This document shows positions 7,619 to 14,531 of a DNA stretch of 38,841 nt, piece by piece (positions within the stretch are counted from its first letter, which is position 1; the number at the start of each line of letters is the position of its first letter). This DNA comes from an uncultured Collinsella sp. (GTDB lineage Bacteria > Actinomycetota > Coriobacteriia > Coriobacteriales > Coriobacteriaceae). The translations under genes were made by a program, and so were the position numbers. The DNA lies in NCBI GenBank assembly GCA_902494555.1, contig CABUTR010000017.1, positions 1 through 38,841 of the forward strand, in the 5' to 3' direction. Below the pieces are notes generated by a model, which saw only the letters and a program-made list of their open reading frames with translations, had not been told where the DNA came from and searched no databases.

Positions 7619-8644
7619 TTAAGCAACGAACTTCTCGAAGTACTTGATGGTGCGGACCATCTGAGAGGTGTAGGAGTTCTCGTTGTCGTACCAAGAGGTG
7701 ACCTGAACGAGGGTCTGGCCGTTGCCGAGGTCAGAGCACATGGTCTGAGTGGCGTCGAAGATGGAGCCGTGGGTCTCGCCGATGATGTCGGTGGAGACGA
7801 TGTCGTCCTCGTTGTAACCGAAGGTCTCGGAGATGGTGGAAGCGTAGGCCTTCATAGCGGCGTTGACCTCGTCGACGGTGACCTTCTTGTCAACAACAGC
7901 GTAGAGGTTGGTGATGGAGCCGGTCGGCGTCGGGACGCGCTGGGCGGCACCGATGAGCTTACCGTTGAGCTCGGGGAGAACCAGGCCGATAGCCTTGGCA
8001 GCACCGGTGGTGTTGGGGACGATGTTGACGGCGCAGGCGCGGCTACGACGCTTGTTGCCCTTGCGCTGCGGGCCGTCGAGCGGCATCTGGTCGCCGGTCC
8101 AGGCGTGAATGGTGGTCATGATGCCGGACACGATGGGAGCGAAGTCGTTCAGACCCTTGGCCATCGGGGCGAGGCAGTTGGTGGTGCAGGAAGCAGCGGA
8201 GATGATGTTGTCCTCAGCGGTCAGCGTCTCATGGTTGACGTTGTACACGATGGTGGGCAGATCGCTGCCGGCCGGAGCGGAGATGACGACCTTCTTGGCG
8301 CCAGCGTTGATGTGGGCCTGAGCCTTAGCCTTGCTGGTGTAGAAGCCGGTGCACTCGAGAACGACGTCGACGTCGAGGTCGCCCCAAGGCAGGTTGTTGG
8401 CGTCGGCCTCCTTGTAGATCTTGATCTCCTTGCCGTCAACGGTGATGGAATCCTCGCCAGCAACGACCTCGTGATCGCGAGCGTAGTTGCCCTGCGTGGA
8501 GTCGTACTTCAGCAGGTAAGCGAGCATATCGGGAGAGGTGAGGTCGTTGATAGCGACAATCTCGGAGCCCTCATGACCGAACATCTGACGGAAAGCCAGA
8601 CGACCGATGCGACCGAAGCCGTTAATAGCAACCTTTACTGCCAT
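7619..8644 (-). CDS. gapA: Type I glyceraldehyde-3-phosphate dehydrogenase
   Basis: A 341-residue NAD-dependent enzyme that makes 1,3-bisphosphoglycerate. The start is the ATG after AAAGGAGA, giving MAVKVAINGFGRIGR. The longer open frame upstream is leader sequence. The N-terminal Rossmann motif is NGFGRIGR, with Asp34 (AINDLT) as expected for NAD preference. Catalytic Cys153 is in SAASCTTNCLAPM and His180 in MTTIHAWTGDQ. The C-terminal WYDNENSYTSQMV motif is intact. The gene has its own promoter candidate and a strong terminator, fitting a highly expressed monocistronic unit. whiA lies upstream, as in many Gram-positives. Confidence 0.97.
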   Translation of the reverse strand: MAVKVAINGFGRIGRLAFRQMFGHEGSEIVAINDLTSPDMLAYLLKYDSTQGNYARDHEVVAGEDSITVDGKEIKIYKEADANNLPWGDLDVDVVLECTGFYTSKAKAQAHINAGAKKVVISAPAGSDLPTIVYNVNHETLTAEDNIISAASCTTNCLAPMAKGLNDFAPIVSGIMTTIHAWTGDQMPLDGPQRKGNKRRSRACAVNIVPNTTGAAKAIGLVLPELNGKLIGAAQRVPTPTGSITNLYAVVDKKVTVDEVNAAMKAYASTISETFGYNEDDIVSTDIIGETHGSIFDATQTMCSDLGNGQTLVQVTSWYDNENSYTSQMVRTIKYFEKFVA

Positions 8645-8716
8645 TGTGTCTCCTTTCGTAAGGCCCCCGCAAGCTACAGCGCCCGCCGTTGAGGCCCACA
8701 AACTAACCACTCGCCT

Positions 8717-8746
8717 AATATACCTTTTTTTGGACTTGAATTTCAC
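8717..8746 (-). promoter_or_regulatory. Candidate gapA promoter
   Basis: On the minus strand, GTGAAA (8741-8746) and TATATT (8717-8722) are 18 bases apart and match sigma-70 boxes at 4/6 and 5/6. The surrounding 8723-8837 stretch is very A+T rich, including a small palindrome (AACGTTTTAACG region). This fits an UP-element-assisted strong promoter giving a leader of about 65 bases. Confidence 0.5.
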
Positions 8747-8837
8747 GAGAATAGTCGAAATTGAAAATCAAATTTACGTTAAAACGTTATAAAGAATAAA
8801 ATAGCAGCTAAATCCGTATATAAGTCGATACTTTAAA

Positions 8838-9767
8838 CTACCCGTTTGCTTCAATGAGCTTTTCAAGCCGTAAAACACGATGGTAGAGGGCCGACTTCGA
8901 CAAGGGAGGGTCAGCCATCTCCCCTAAATCACGCAGCGACAGATCGGGGTAGCGCTCGCGCAGGTCGCAAAAGACCGCCAAGGCATCCGGAAGCGCATCG
9001 CGAAGGCCGCGCTGCTCGAGCTCATCGATAAGCGCAAGCTGATGTTGGGCAGCACCGGCGCTTCTGGTCTGGTTGGCGAGCTCGGCGTTCACGCGACGGT
9101 TCACATCGTTCTTAACCAACTTGACCGCGCGCGCCTCCTCAATCTCGGCAACGCTGCGCTTGGCACCAATCAGCTTTAATAAATGCTCGATTTCCTCGGC
9201 GCTCTTAATGTACACGGCATATGACCCCCGCCGTGCATTAACACGAGCATGGACCCCAATCTGCCCCAACAGGTCGCAAAGCCCCTTAGCATATTGCTCG
9301 CCCTGCACCGCGATCTCCAAATGAAAATCGCCGCGTGGATCGGCCACGAAGCCGCCCGCGATGAGCGCGCCGCGGATGTAGGCAAGCCTGCAGCAGGGGC
9401 GGGCAACGATGTGTCGGGGAACACCAGCGACGAGCCCTCCCCTGCGGTCTAGAATGCCCAGCAGCACCAGAGCCTTGTCCAGGTCTGGTTGATCGGGCAG
9501 GGTAATGAGATAGTTACGGACCTTATGCAAGACCGATTTACGAACGGTGAATTCCGTTTTGAGCTTAAGGATGCGATGCGTCAGCGTGATCATCGTGCGC
9601 GCGACGGCTCCCGTCTCAGTCGCAACTGTCAAACGATACCGCCCAGAGCCGGTAAGCGAGAGCGTACCACTCACGCGCGTGAGGGCGGCAAGTGTCGACA
9701 AATCGCAGTATTCACATTCGGGTTCGCAGCGCGCAAGCTCGTCGCGCACCTCAGCGGTAAATGACAT
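8838..9767 (-). CDS. whiA: DNA-binding protein WhiA
   Basis: A 309-residue protein of the WhiA family. It has an N-terminal LAGLIDADG-endonuclease-like domain (about residues 20-200, with RGALIAGGFVADPRGDFHLE) and a C-terminal helix-turn-helix region (about 225-305, with LRERYPDLSLRDLGEMADPP). WhiA controls sporulation septation in Streptomyces and influences cell division and chromosome segregation in other Gram-positives. Here it directly follows rapZ with six bases between them, so the two are cotranscribed. The ribosome site is weak (GAAGG about 13 bases upstream), which may mean coupling to rapZ translation. No clear terminator separates it from gapA. Family assignment is secure; the role in this organism is not known. 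Confidence 0.94.
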   Translation of the reverse strand: MSFTAEVRDELARCEPECEYCDLSTLAALTRVSGTLSLTGSGRYRLTVATETGAVARTMITLTHRILKLKTEFTVRKSVLHKVRNYLITLPDQPDLDKALVLLGILDRRGGLVAGVPRHIVARPCCRLAYIRGALIAGGFVADPRGDFHLEIAVQGEQYAKGLCDLLGQIGVHARVNARRGSYAVYIKSAEEIEHLLKLIGAKRSVAEIEEARAVKLVKNDVNRRVNAELANQTRSAGAAQHQLALIDELEQRGLRDALPDALAVFCDLRERYPDLSLRDLGEMADPPLSKSALYHRVLRLEKLIEANG

Positions 9768-9773
9768 GCAGGC

Positions 9774-10676
9774 CTATGCCTTCGTGTTGGCGCGCGACAG
9801 ATCGCGGTGGGAGATGCTCACGTGATACTGGGCGCCTTCCAGGTAACGGGCCGTGGCCTCGGCAATGGCGACGCTACGGTGCTGTCCGCCCGTGCAGCCG
9901 ATGGCGATAGAAAGCTGCGGTTTACCCTCCGCGATATAGCCCGGCATCACCGTATCGAGCAGCTGTGTCCAAGCCTTCCAAAACTCCTGCGTCTTGGGAT
10001 GGTCCAGAACAAAATCGGAGACCTTTTTATCGAGACCGGTCATCGTGCGCATCTCGGGATCGTAGAACGGATTGGGCAGGAAGCGGACATCGATCATAAT
10101 GTCCGCCTCGACGGGCATGCCGTGCTTAAAGCCAAACGAGAATACGTGGACGTCCATGAGCTGCTGGTCGGACAGCTCGGAAAATGCCATACGTAGCTTG
10201 TTGCGCAGCGCAGAGGTGCGCAGACGGCTCGTGTCGATAATCATATCGGCTCGGTCGCGCACGCCCTGCAGCTGAAGGCGCTCGCGCTGAATGGCATCGG
10301 CCGTAGTCTCCCCCGGCTTGGCAATGGGATGACGGCGGCGATTTTCGCTGTAGCGACGAATCAGCACCTCGTCAGAAGCCTCCAGGAACACGATGTCGCA
10401 GCTCATCTCGCGCTCTTCGAGCACGGCGACCGCATCGAGCAACTCGTCAAACAGCCCCTGGCTACGCAAATCGCAGGTGACGGCGAGATGCCTGCCCACG
10501 CCCGTATTGATGCCAACGAGCTCGGCAAGCTGGGCGATGAGACGCGGAGGCAGGTTATCAATGCAAAAATAGCCCATGTCCTCGAACACGTGCATGGCCT
10601 GCGTGCGGCCCGATCCGGACATTCCGGTGATGATGACGATATCGGGGATGCGCTCCGAGCGCTCCGCCGCATCCAT
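9774..10676 (-). CDS. rapZ: RNase adapter protein RapZ (YvcJ family)
   Basis: A 300-residue nucleotide-binding protein. The start MDAAERSER is favoured because AAGGGAGA lies just upstream. The N-terminal P-loop GMSGSGRT (residues 18-25) precedes the family-typical FCIDNLPPRLI, and the C-terminal domain carries GCTGGQHRSVAIAE. In E. coli RapZ guides RNase E to the sRNA GlmZ and so tunes glucosamine-6-phosphate synthesis; in Gram-positives the homologue YvcJ hydrolyses nucleotides and its role is less clear. Its position upstream of whiA is conserved. The usual third member, yvcK, is missing between them. Immediately upstream lies an amino-sugar operon that ends in a terminator within the rapZ leader. 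Confidence 0.94.
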   Translation of the reverse strand: MDAAERSERIPDIVIITGMSGSGRTQAMHVFEDMGYFCIDNLPPRLIAQLAELVGINTGVGRHLAVTCDLRSQGLFDELLDAVAVLEEREMSCDIVFLEASDEVLIRRYSENRRRHPIAKPGETTADAIQRERLQLQGVRDRADMIIDTSRLRTSALRNKLRMAFSELSDQQLMDVHVFSFGFKHGMPVEADIMIDVRFLPNPFYDPEMRTMTGLDKKVSDFVLDHPKTQEFWKAWTQLLDTVMPGYIAEGKPQLSIAIGCTGGQHRSVAIAEATARYLEGAQYHVSISHRDLSRANTKA

Positions 10677-10705
10677 GGCATCTCCCTTTTGCATGTGCTG
10701 CCTCC

Positions 10706-10744
10706 CAAAAACAAGCGCGGGACCCAGCAACCCAGATCCCGCGC
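10706..10744 (-). terminator. Terminator at the end of the sialic-acid-type operon, within the rapZ leader
   Basis: An 8-bp GC-only core stem (GCGCGGGA with TCCCGCGC, 14-base loop) is followed on the minus strand by TTGTTTTTG. It lies about 50 bases past the nanE stop and only about 30 bases before the rapZ start. The rapZ promoter must either overlap it or lie before it (a TATACT box is at 10760-10765), in which case it would act as an attenuator for rapZ-whiA. Confidence 0.75.
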
Positions 10745-10795
10745 GGTCAATTGCCTATATTGAGTATACCGCCCCGAGCGGATACGAGGCCTGTC

Positions 10796-11482
10796 TTACG
10801 CCTCAAGCGCAGCCTTGAACCAACTCGTAATACTCGTGGGGTGCGTGATGGCGGTGCCGACGACAACGGCCCAGGCGCCAGCATCGATCGCGGCGCGAGC
10901 CTCCTCGGGCGTGTGCACGCGGCCCTCGCAGATGATGGGAAGACCGGGGAATTCCTCAGTCGCCTGACGCAGGAGCGGCAGGTCGGGGCCATCGGCCATG
11001 GTGCAGTCGATGGCGGCGACGCCGTGAGAAAGCGTGGTGGATACAAGGTCGAAGCCCATATCAACAGCACGGCGAATATCCTCGATGGTGGCACAATCCG
11101 CCATCAGGAGCACACCTTCCTCGTGCAGCGGACGGAAGGTATCCTCGACCGTCTTGCCATCGGGGCGCGGACGATCGGTGGCGTCGATCGCCACGATATC
11201 GGCACCGGCAGCAACGCAGGCGCGAGCGTGACGCAGCGTCGGCGTGATGTAAACGCCCTCGTGCCCATCCTTCCACAGGCCGATAACAGGAACCTCACAG
11301 CGACCCTTAATGGCGGCAATGTCGGCAAGGCCCTGGCAGCGAATGGCGGCAGCGCCGCCGAGCTCGCAAGCACGAGACATTTGAGCCATGGTCTCGGGCG
11401 TACGAAGTGGCTCACCCATATACGCCTGAACGCTCACGACGAGCTTGCCCTTCAGGGATTGAATCAAAGGATCGACGGTCAT
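10796..11482 (-). CDS. nanE: N-acetylmannosamine-6-phosphate 2-epimerase
   Basis: A 228-residue TIM-barrel epimerase that converts ManNAc-6-P to GlcNAc-6-P. It has the family N-terminus SLKGKLVVSVQAYMGEPL, the catalytic lysine in IGLWKDGH (Lys71) and the catalytic glutamate in IICEGRVHTPEEA (Glu186). The phosphate-binding end is VVVGTAITHP. The length is normal. A GAAAGG site lies upstream. It is the last gene of the operon, after the ROK kinase, and a terminator follows. This is the most diagnostic gene for sialic acid or ManNAc use in the cluster. Its product would feed GlcNAc-6-P into nagA/nagB, which are not in this window. Confidence 0.94.
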   Translation of the reverse strand: MTVDPLIQSLKGKLVVSVQAYMGEPLRTPETMAQMSRACELGGAAAIRCQGLADIAAIKGRCEVPVIGLWKDGHEGVYITPTLRHARACVAAGADIVAIDATDRPRPDGKTVEDTFRPLHEEGVLLMADCATIEDIRRAVDMGFDLVSTTLSHGVAAIDCTMADGPDLPLLRQATEEFPGLPIICEGRVHTPEEARAAIDAGAWAVVVGTAITHPTSITSWFKAALEA

Positions 11483-11505
11483 AAGGCTGCAACCTTTCTC
11501 AGAAC

Positions 11506-11536
11506 AGCCTCCCGAGGCGTGTTGTCTCGGGAGGCT
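11506..11536 (-). other. Intercistronic stem-loop between the ROK kinase and nanE
   Basis: A perfect 11-bp inverted repeat (AGCCTCCCGAG, 9-base loop) nearly fills the 70-base gap. The tail (GTTCTGAG) is not a U-tract. It may be an mRNA processing or stabilising element. It is one of several such hairpins in this operon. Confidence 0.6.
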
Positions 11537-11552
11537 CCTACAGCAGATACGT

Positions 11553-12518
11553 TTACTTCAACGAGGCAAGAAGATGCTCAGCGGCACCGATGAGCGGAGC
11601 ATCGCCCTCCAGAGAACCGATGAGGATCGGCGTGTCCTGAAGCGGATCGAGCGCCTGGCTGGCATAGCCCTCGTGCACCGAATCCTTCCACGTCTGCGAA
11701 CGCCAATCGGGGCCTTGGTGAATCACGCCGCCCGAAAGCACGATGACCTCAGGATCCAGGATGTTAGCGAGCGAGCCCAAGCTCGCACCCAGCGCAAAGC
11801 CGGCGTCATGGATGACCTCGGTCGCCTTTGCGTCGCCTGCACGGCACAGGTCGTTCACATCGCGACCGACCGAAGGACGGCTGGGGTCGACGCGGCCAAA
11901 GCGCTCATCGTACATACGACCAATGGAAGTGCCCGAAGCAACCGACTCCAGATGGCCGGAACGCCCGCAGGCGCAGGGAATGCCGGCGGCAGCCGAGCAC
12001 TCGATGTGGCCCATATGGCCAGCAGCACCATGGAAGCCCTGCATCACGCGGCCGTTCTCGACATATGCGCCGCCGATACCCGTACCGATGCCAAGACACA
12101 AGACGGAGAACTTGCCCTTGCCGACACCCCAGTGGGCCTCGCCCAGAGCATGAGCCTGCACGTCGCCTACAACGGCAACGGGAAGACCGAGATCCTCGCG
12201 CAGACGCGGCCCCAACTGAACGCCGGACCAGCCGGGCATGATCTCATTGGCATACGCGATGGCGCCCGTCTTGGGGTCGACGACACCGGCGGCGCCAATA
12301 CCGACGCCAAGGACCTCGACATCGGGATTCGCCTCGAGAGCAGCCTTGATGGATGCCTCGATACGCTGGAAGACGGCCTCGCCGCCCTCTTGGGCCTCTG
12401 TGGGAACCTCGGCCTCAAAAACGGGATGGGGCACACTACCGTCAGCCGGGTACTCCATGATGGCAGTCGCGATCTTAGTTCCGCCGATATCGACAGAGCA
12501 GACGTACTTGTTCTCCAT
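11553..12518 (-). CDS. nanK: ROK-family sugar kinase, probable N-acetylmannosamine kinase
   Basis: A 321-residue kinase. The start follows AAGGAGAG. The ATP-binding motif is VDIGGTKIATAIME (residues 9-22). The proposed catalytic Asp119 lies in VVGDVQAHALGEAHWG. The second phosphate motif is LGIGTGIGGAYVENG. The zinc-site region is GHMGHIECSAAAGIPCACGR followed by SGHLE; the usual CxCGxxGCxE has His189 in place of the third Cys, a variant I believe occurs in part of the family. The C-terminal half (LANILDPEVIVLSGGV) is complete. ROK kinases phosphorylate ManNAc, glucose, GlcNAc or fructose; ManNAc is inferred from the flanking nanA-like and nanE genes. Confidence 0.83.
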   Translation of the reverse strand: MENKYVCSVDIGGTKIATAIMEYPADGSVPHPVFEAEVPTEAQEGGEAVFQRIEASIKAALEANPDVEVLGVGIGAAGVVDPKTGAIAYANEIMPGWSGVQLGPRLREDLGLPVAVVGDVQAHALGEAHWGVGKGKFSVLCLGIGTGIGGAYVENGRVMQGFHGAAGHMGHIECSAAAGIPCACGRSGHLESVASGTSIGRMYDERFGRVDPSRPSVGRDVNDLCRAGDAKATEVIHDAGFALGASLGSLANILDPEVIVLSGGVIHQGPDWRSQTWKDSVHEGYASQALDPLQDTPILIGSLEGDAPLIGAAEHLLASLK

Positions 12519-12585
12519 GTCGCTCTCCTTCGGAGATAAAAACAACTACAGGAAATGCGCCGTCAGGCTAGCCGTCACAGCGCGG

Positions 12586-12694
12586 GTAAAGGTTTTCCAG
12601 GTGCCCGAGATTGCCGAGAAACCGTGTGGCCATTGACCTAATAGTCATGGCCACACGGTTGAACGACGAGGTCGGGTGCCTGGGAAAGCTTTAC
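12586..12694 (-). repeat. Nested inverted repeat after the lyase gene
   Basis: A perfect 13-bp stem (AACCGTGTGGCCA, 12620-12632 and 12648-12660) has a 15-base loop that can form a further 4-bp stem. It is enclosed by 23-base outer arms (12586-12608 and 12672-12694) that pair at 19 of 23 positions. The outer right arm contains the last codons and stop of the lyase gene. The tail after the inner stem on the minus strand is TTTCTC, a weak U-tract. It may act as a partial terminator or mRNA-end protector; both are inferences. Confidence 0.65.
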
Positions 12695-13611
12695 AGGAGG
12701 CCGTTGTCCTGGAGGACCTTCCTAATAGCCTCGACGTTCTCGCCGGTCATGGCCTTCACCGGACGCGGCATGGTCGGGCTGTCGAAGATACCCATGAGGT
12801 TCATAGCGGTCTTGAAGGCGCCGACGCCGCCGGCATAGCCCTGAACGCCCGAGGTGACATCCCAGATGTGGGAGATCTCGTTGAGGCGATCCTGCTCGGC
12901 CTTGACGGTAGCCCAGTCGCCGGCCTGAGCGGCCTTCCACTGGCGCACGTAGCCCTCGGGCTCAACGTTGGCGAGGCCCGGGACAGAGCCGTCGGCGCCA
13001 CCGAGGTAAGCACCGTCGACAACAACCTCGTGACCGGTGAGGATGCTCATCGGATGACCGTTCTTCTCGTTCTCCTGAACGAGATAGCGGAACGAGATGT
13101 CATCGCCCGAGGAATCCTTGACGCCAGCAAGGACGCCCTCGGCGCCGAGCTTGGCAAGGAGCTTCCAGGGGAGCTTGGTGTGAACGCAGACGGGAATGTC
13201 ATAGGCAAAGATGGGCAGGTCGAGCTCCTCGTGCAGGATGCGGAAGTGCTCCTCGACCTCGGTCATGCCCTGCAGGGCATAGAACGGGCAGGTGGCGACA
13301 AGCGCATCGGCGCCCAGCTCCTGAGCGACCTTACCGTGCTCGATCATGCGCTCGGTCTCGGTATCGATGATGCCGACCAGAACAGGCACGCGGTGGTCGA
13401 CGATACGAACGGCCTCGGCGATGATCTGGCGACGACGCTCATCTGTGGAGAAAACGACCTCGCCCGAAGAGCCCAGGAAGAACAGGCCATCGACGCCGGC
13501 ATCGATCATGCGGTTGATGCTGCGCTCAAAGGAGGCAACGTCGAGCTGGTGGTCTTCGGTATCGGGAACAACGACGGGAGGGATAACGCCGGTGAATTTC
13601 TGAGTTGCCAC
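12691..13611 (-). CDS. nanA: N-acetylneuraminate lyase / dihydrodipicolinate synthase family aldolase
   Basis: A 306-residue class I aldolase. No ATG gives a sensible N-terminus; a GTG six bases after AAGGAGA gives (M)ATQKFTGVIPPVVVP. The family motif FLGSSGEVVFST (residues 45-56) is present. Catalytic Tyr137 (FAYDIP) and Schiff-base Lys165 (AGVKDSSGD) fall at the same numbers as in E. coli NanA. In E. coli, Asp191 and Ser208 bind sialic acid; here the matching stretch reads TGHEV and GADGSVPG, so those contacts seem absent. Genome context (NanE, ROK kinase, Dpp-type importer) supports cleavage of sialic acid to ManNAc and pyruvate. A related 2-keto-3-deoxy acid substrate cannot be excluded. 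Confidence 0.72.
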   Translation of the reverse strand: MATQKFTGVIPPVVVPDTEDHQLDVASFERSINRMIDAGVDGLFFLGSSGEVVFSTDERRRQIIAEAVRIVDHRVPVLVGIIDTETERMIEHGKVAQELGADALVATCPFYALQGMTEVEEHFRILHEELDLPIFAYDIPVCVHTKLPWKLLAKLGAEGVLAGVKDSSGDDISFRYLVQENEKNGHPMSILTGHEVVVDGAYLGGADGSVPGLANVEPEGYVRQWKAAQAGDWATVKAEQDRLNEISHIWDVTSGVQGYAGGVGAFKTAMNLMGIFDSPTMPRPVKAMTGENVEAIRKVLQDNGLL

Positions 13612-13634
13612 AAGAATCTCCTTAGTTGTCTGGC

Positions 13635-13653
13635 GGGCGGCCCTATGCCGCCC
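13635..13653 (-). other. Intercistronic stem-loop before the lyase gene
   Basis: A 7-bp GC-only inverted repeat (GGGCGGC, 5-base loop) lies in the 68-base gap between the shorter esterase-family gene and the lyase gene, just upstream of the lyase ribosome site. It has no U-tract. Confidence 0.5.
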
Positions 13654-13679
13654 ACTCTTGTTGGCAGTGTCCAGGCCGT

Positions 13680-14531
13680 CTAGGCCAAAGAACACGAGTA
13701 GAACGTTTGGTTAAAGAAGTCGACGACTTCGTTTTCGAACGCATTGATGCGCTCGTGAGCGTATTTGGCATAGATGATATGCCTCCGGTCACACTCAAGA
13801 CCGTTGAATACGGCAAACTGGCCCTTGGGATCGCTCACGGTATCCATAAGCGATGTGCCCATGAGCACCGATCCGCGCACCCGAGACGACAGCGCCTCGA
13901 GGCCGCCAGGAAGCGGATTGGCAACCGCCGTGCAGGCGAGGCCCCGCTCGTCCAGAGCGGAAACCGCCAGCGCGACTCCGCCGCCAAGACCCTCGCCCCA
14001 TGCAAAGATGCGGTCGGGGTCAATGCCGTCAAGATTGCGTGCGACCTTCGCCAACGCGCAGCCCCAACGGACGCGCCTGACAAAAGCAGGCGAGGTAATC
14101 TCCTGCCGCAGATCGCTGGGTCCAATCGCCTCATCGTCCAGTGCAAGCACGGCATACCCCATGGCCGCAAACCTCGTCATGTGATGCCATCCCCGCACGG
14201 GTCGGTCGATGTCGTGAAACATCAGACATAGCGGCACAAGCTCGGATGCCCGGGCGCGACCGGCAGGCTCGATCAAACGTGCGTGGACTACATCGCCACC
14301 AAGCTCAAAGGAAACCTCGGAGTAGCGCGCGCACGGATTGGCGAAATCAATCGCCGTAATACCCGGCCCGCAAACCTCAAGGTCCGAAGCGGCTATCTCT
14401 AATTCGGAAACATCCGCAGAAGTGTCGCCGCGCCAATCCCGGAAATCAGAGAGCCTTGACGAGACCGTCCCGGGAATCCCCACAAGGTCGGGGACAATCA
14501 GCTCGCCAACATTGCTCTCGCACTTAGACAT
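13680..14531 (-). CDS. Acetyl-xylan-esterase-family alpha/beta hydrolase, predicted catalytically impaired
   Basis: A 283-residue paralogue of the protein encoded just upstream. Aligned by eye, both share the late part of the fold: the nucleophile elbow, the Asp loop and the His end (QFAVFNGLECDRRHIIYAKY against QFAVYNNLTCEKRHEFFEGF). Asp230 (GTSLMD) and His259 (YAHERI) are kept. The elbow here reads AWGEGLGGG where the neighbour has NGASQGGG, so Gly181 replaces the serine nucleophile. The codon is GGT, one base from AGT. The N-terminal half is also more divergent, and the oxyanion-type HGYPG is HDIDR. The ATG overlaps the neighbour's stop by eight bases. It may be a regulatory, binding or decaying pseudo-esterase. 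Confidence 0.75.
   Translation of the reverse strand: MSKCESNVGELIVPDLVGIPGTVSSRLSDFRDWRGDTSADVSELEIAASDLEVCGPGITAIDFANPCARYSEVSFELGGDVVHARLIEPAGRARASELVPLCLMFHDIDRPVRGWHHMTRFAAMGYAVLALDDEAIGPSDLRQEITSPAFVRRVRWGCALAKVARNLDGIDPDRIFAWGEGLGGGVALAVSALDERGLACTAVANPLPGGLEALSSRVRGSVLMGTSLMDTVSDPKGQFAVFNGLECDRRHIIYAKYAHERINAFENEVVDFFNQTFYSCSLA

Noticed and set aside
8770..8800. A terminator for whiA at the AACGTT/AACG palindrome
   Set aside because: The stem is only 4-5 A+T-rich pairs with a 2-base loop, too weak to call. It may simply be part of the A+T-rich gapA promoter region.
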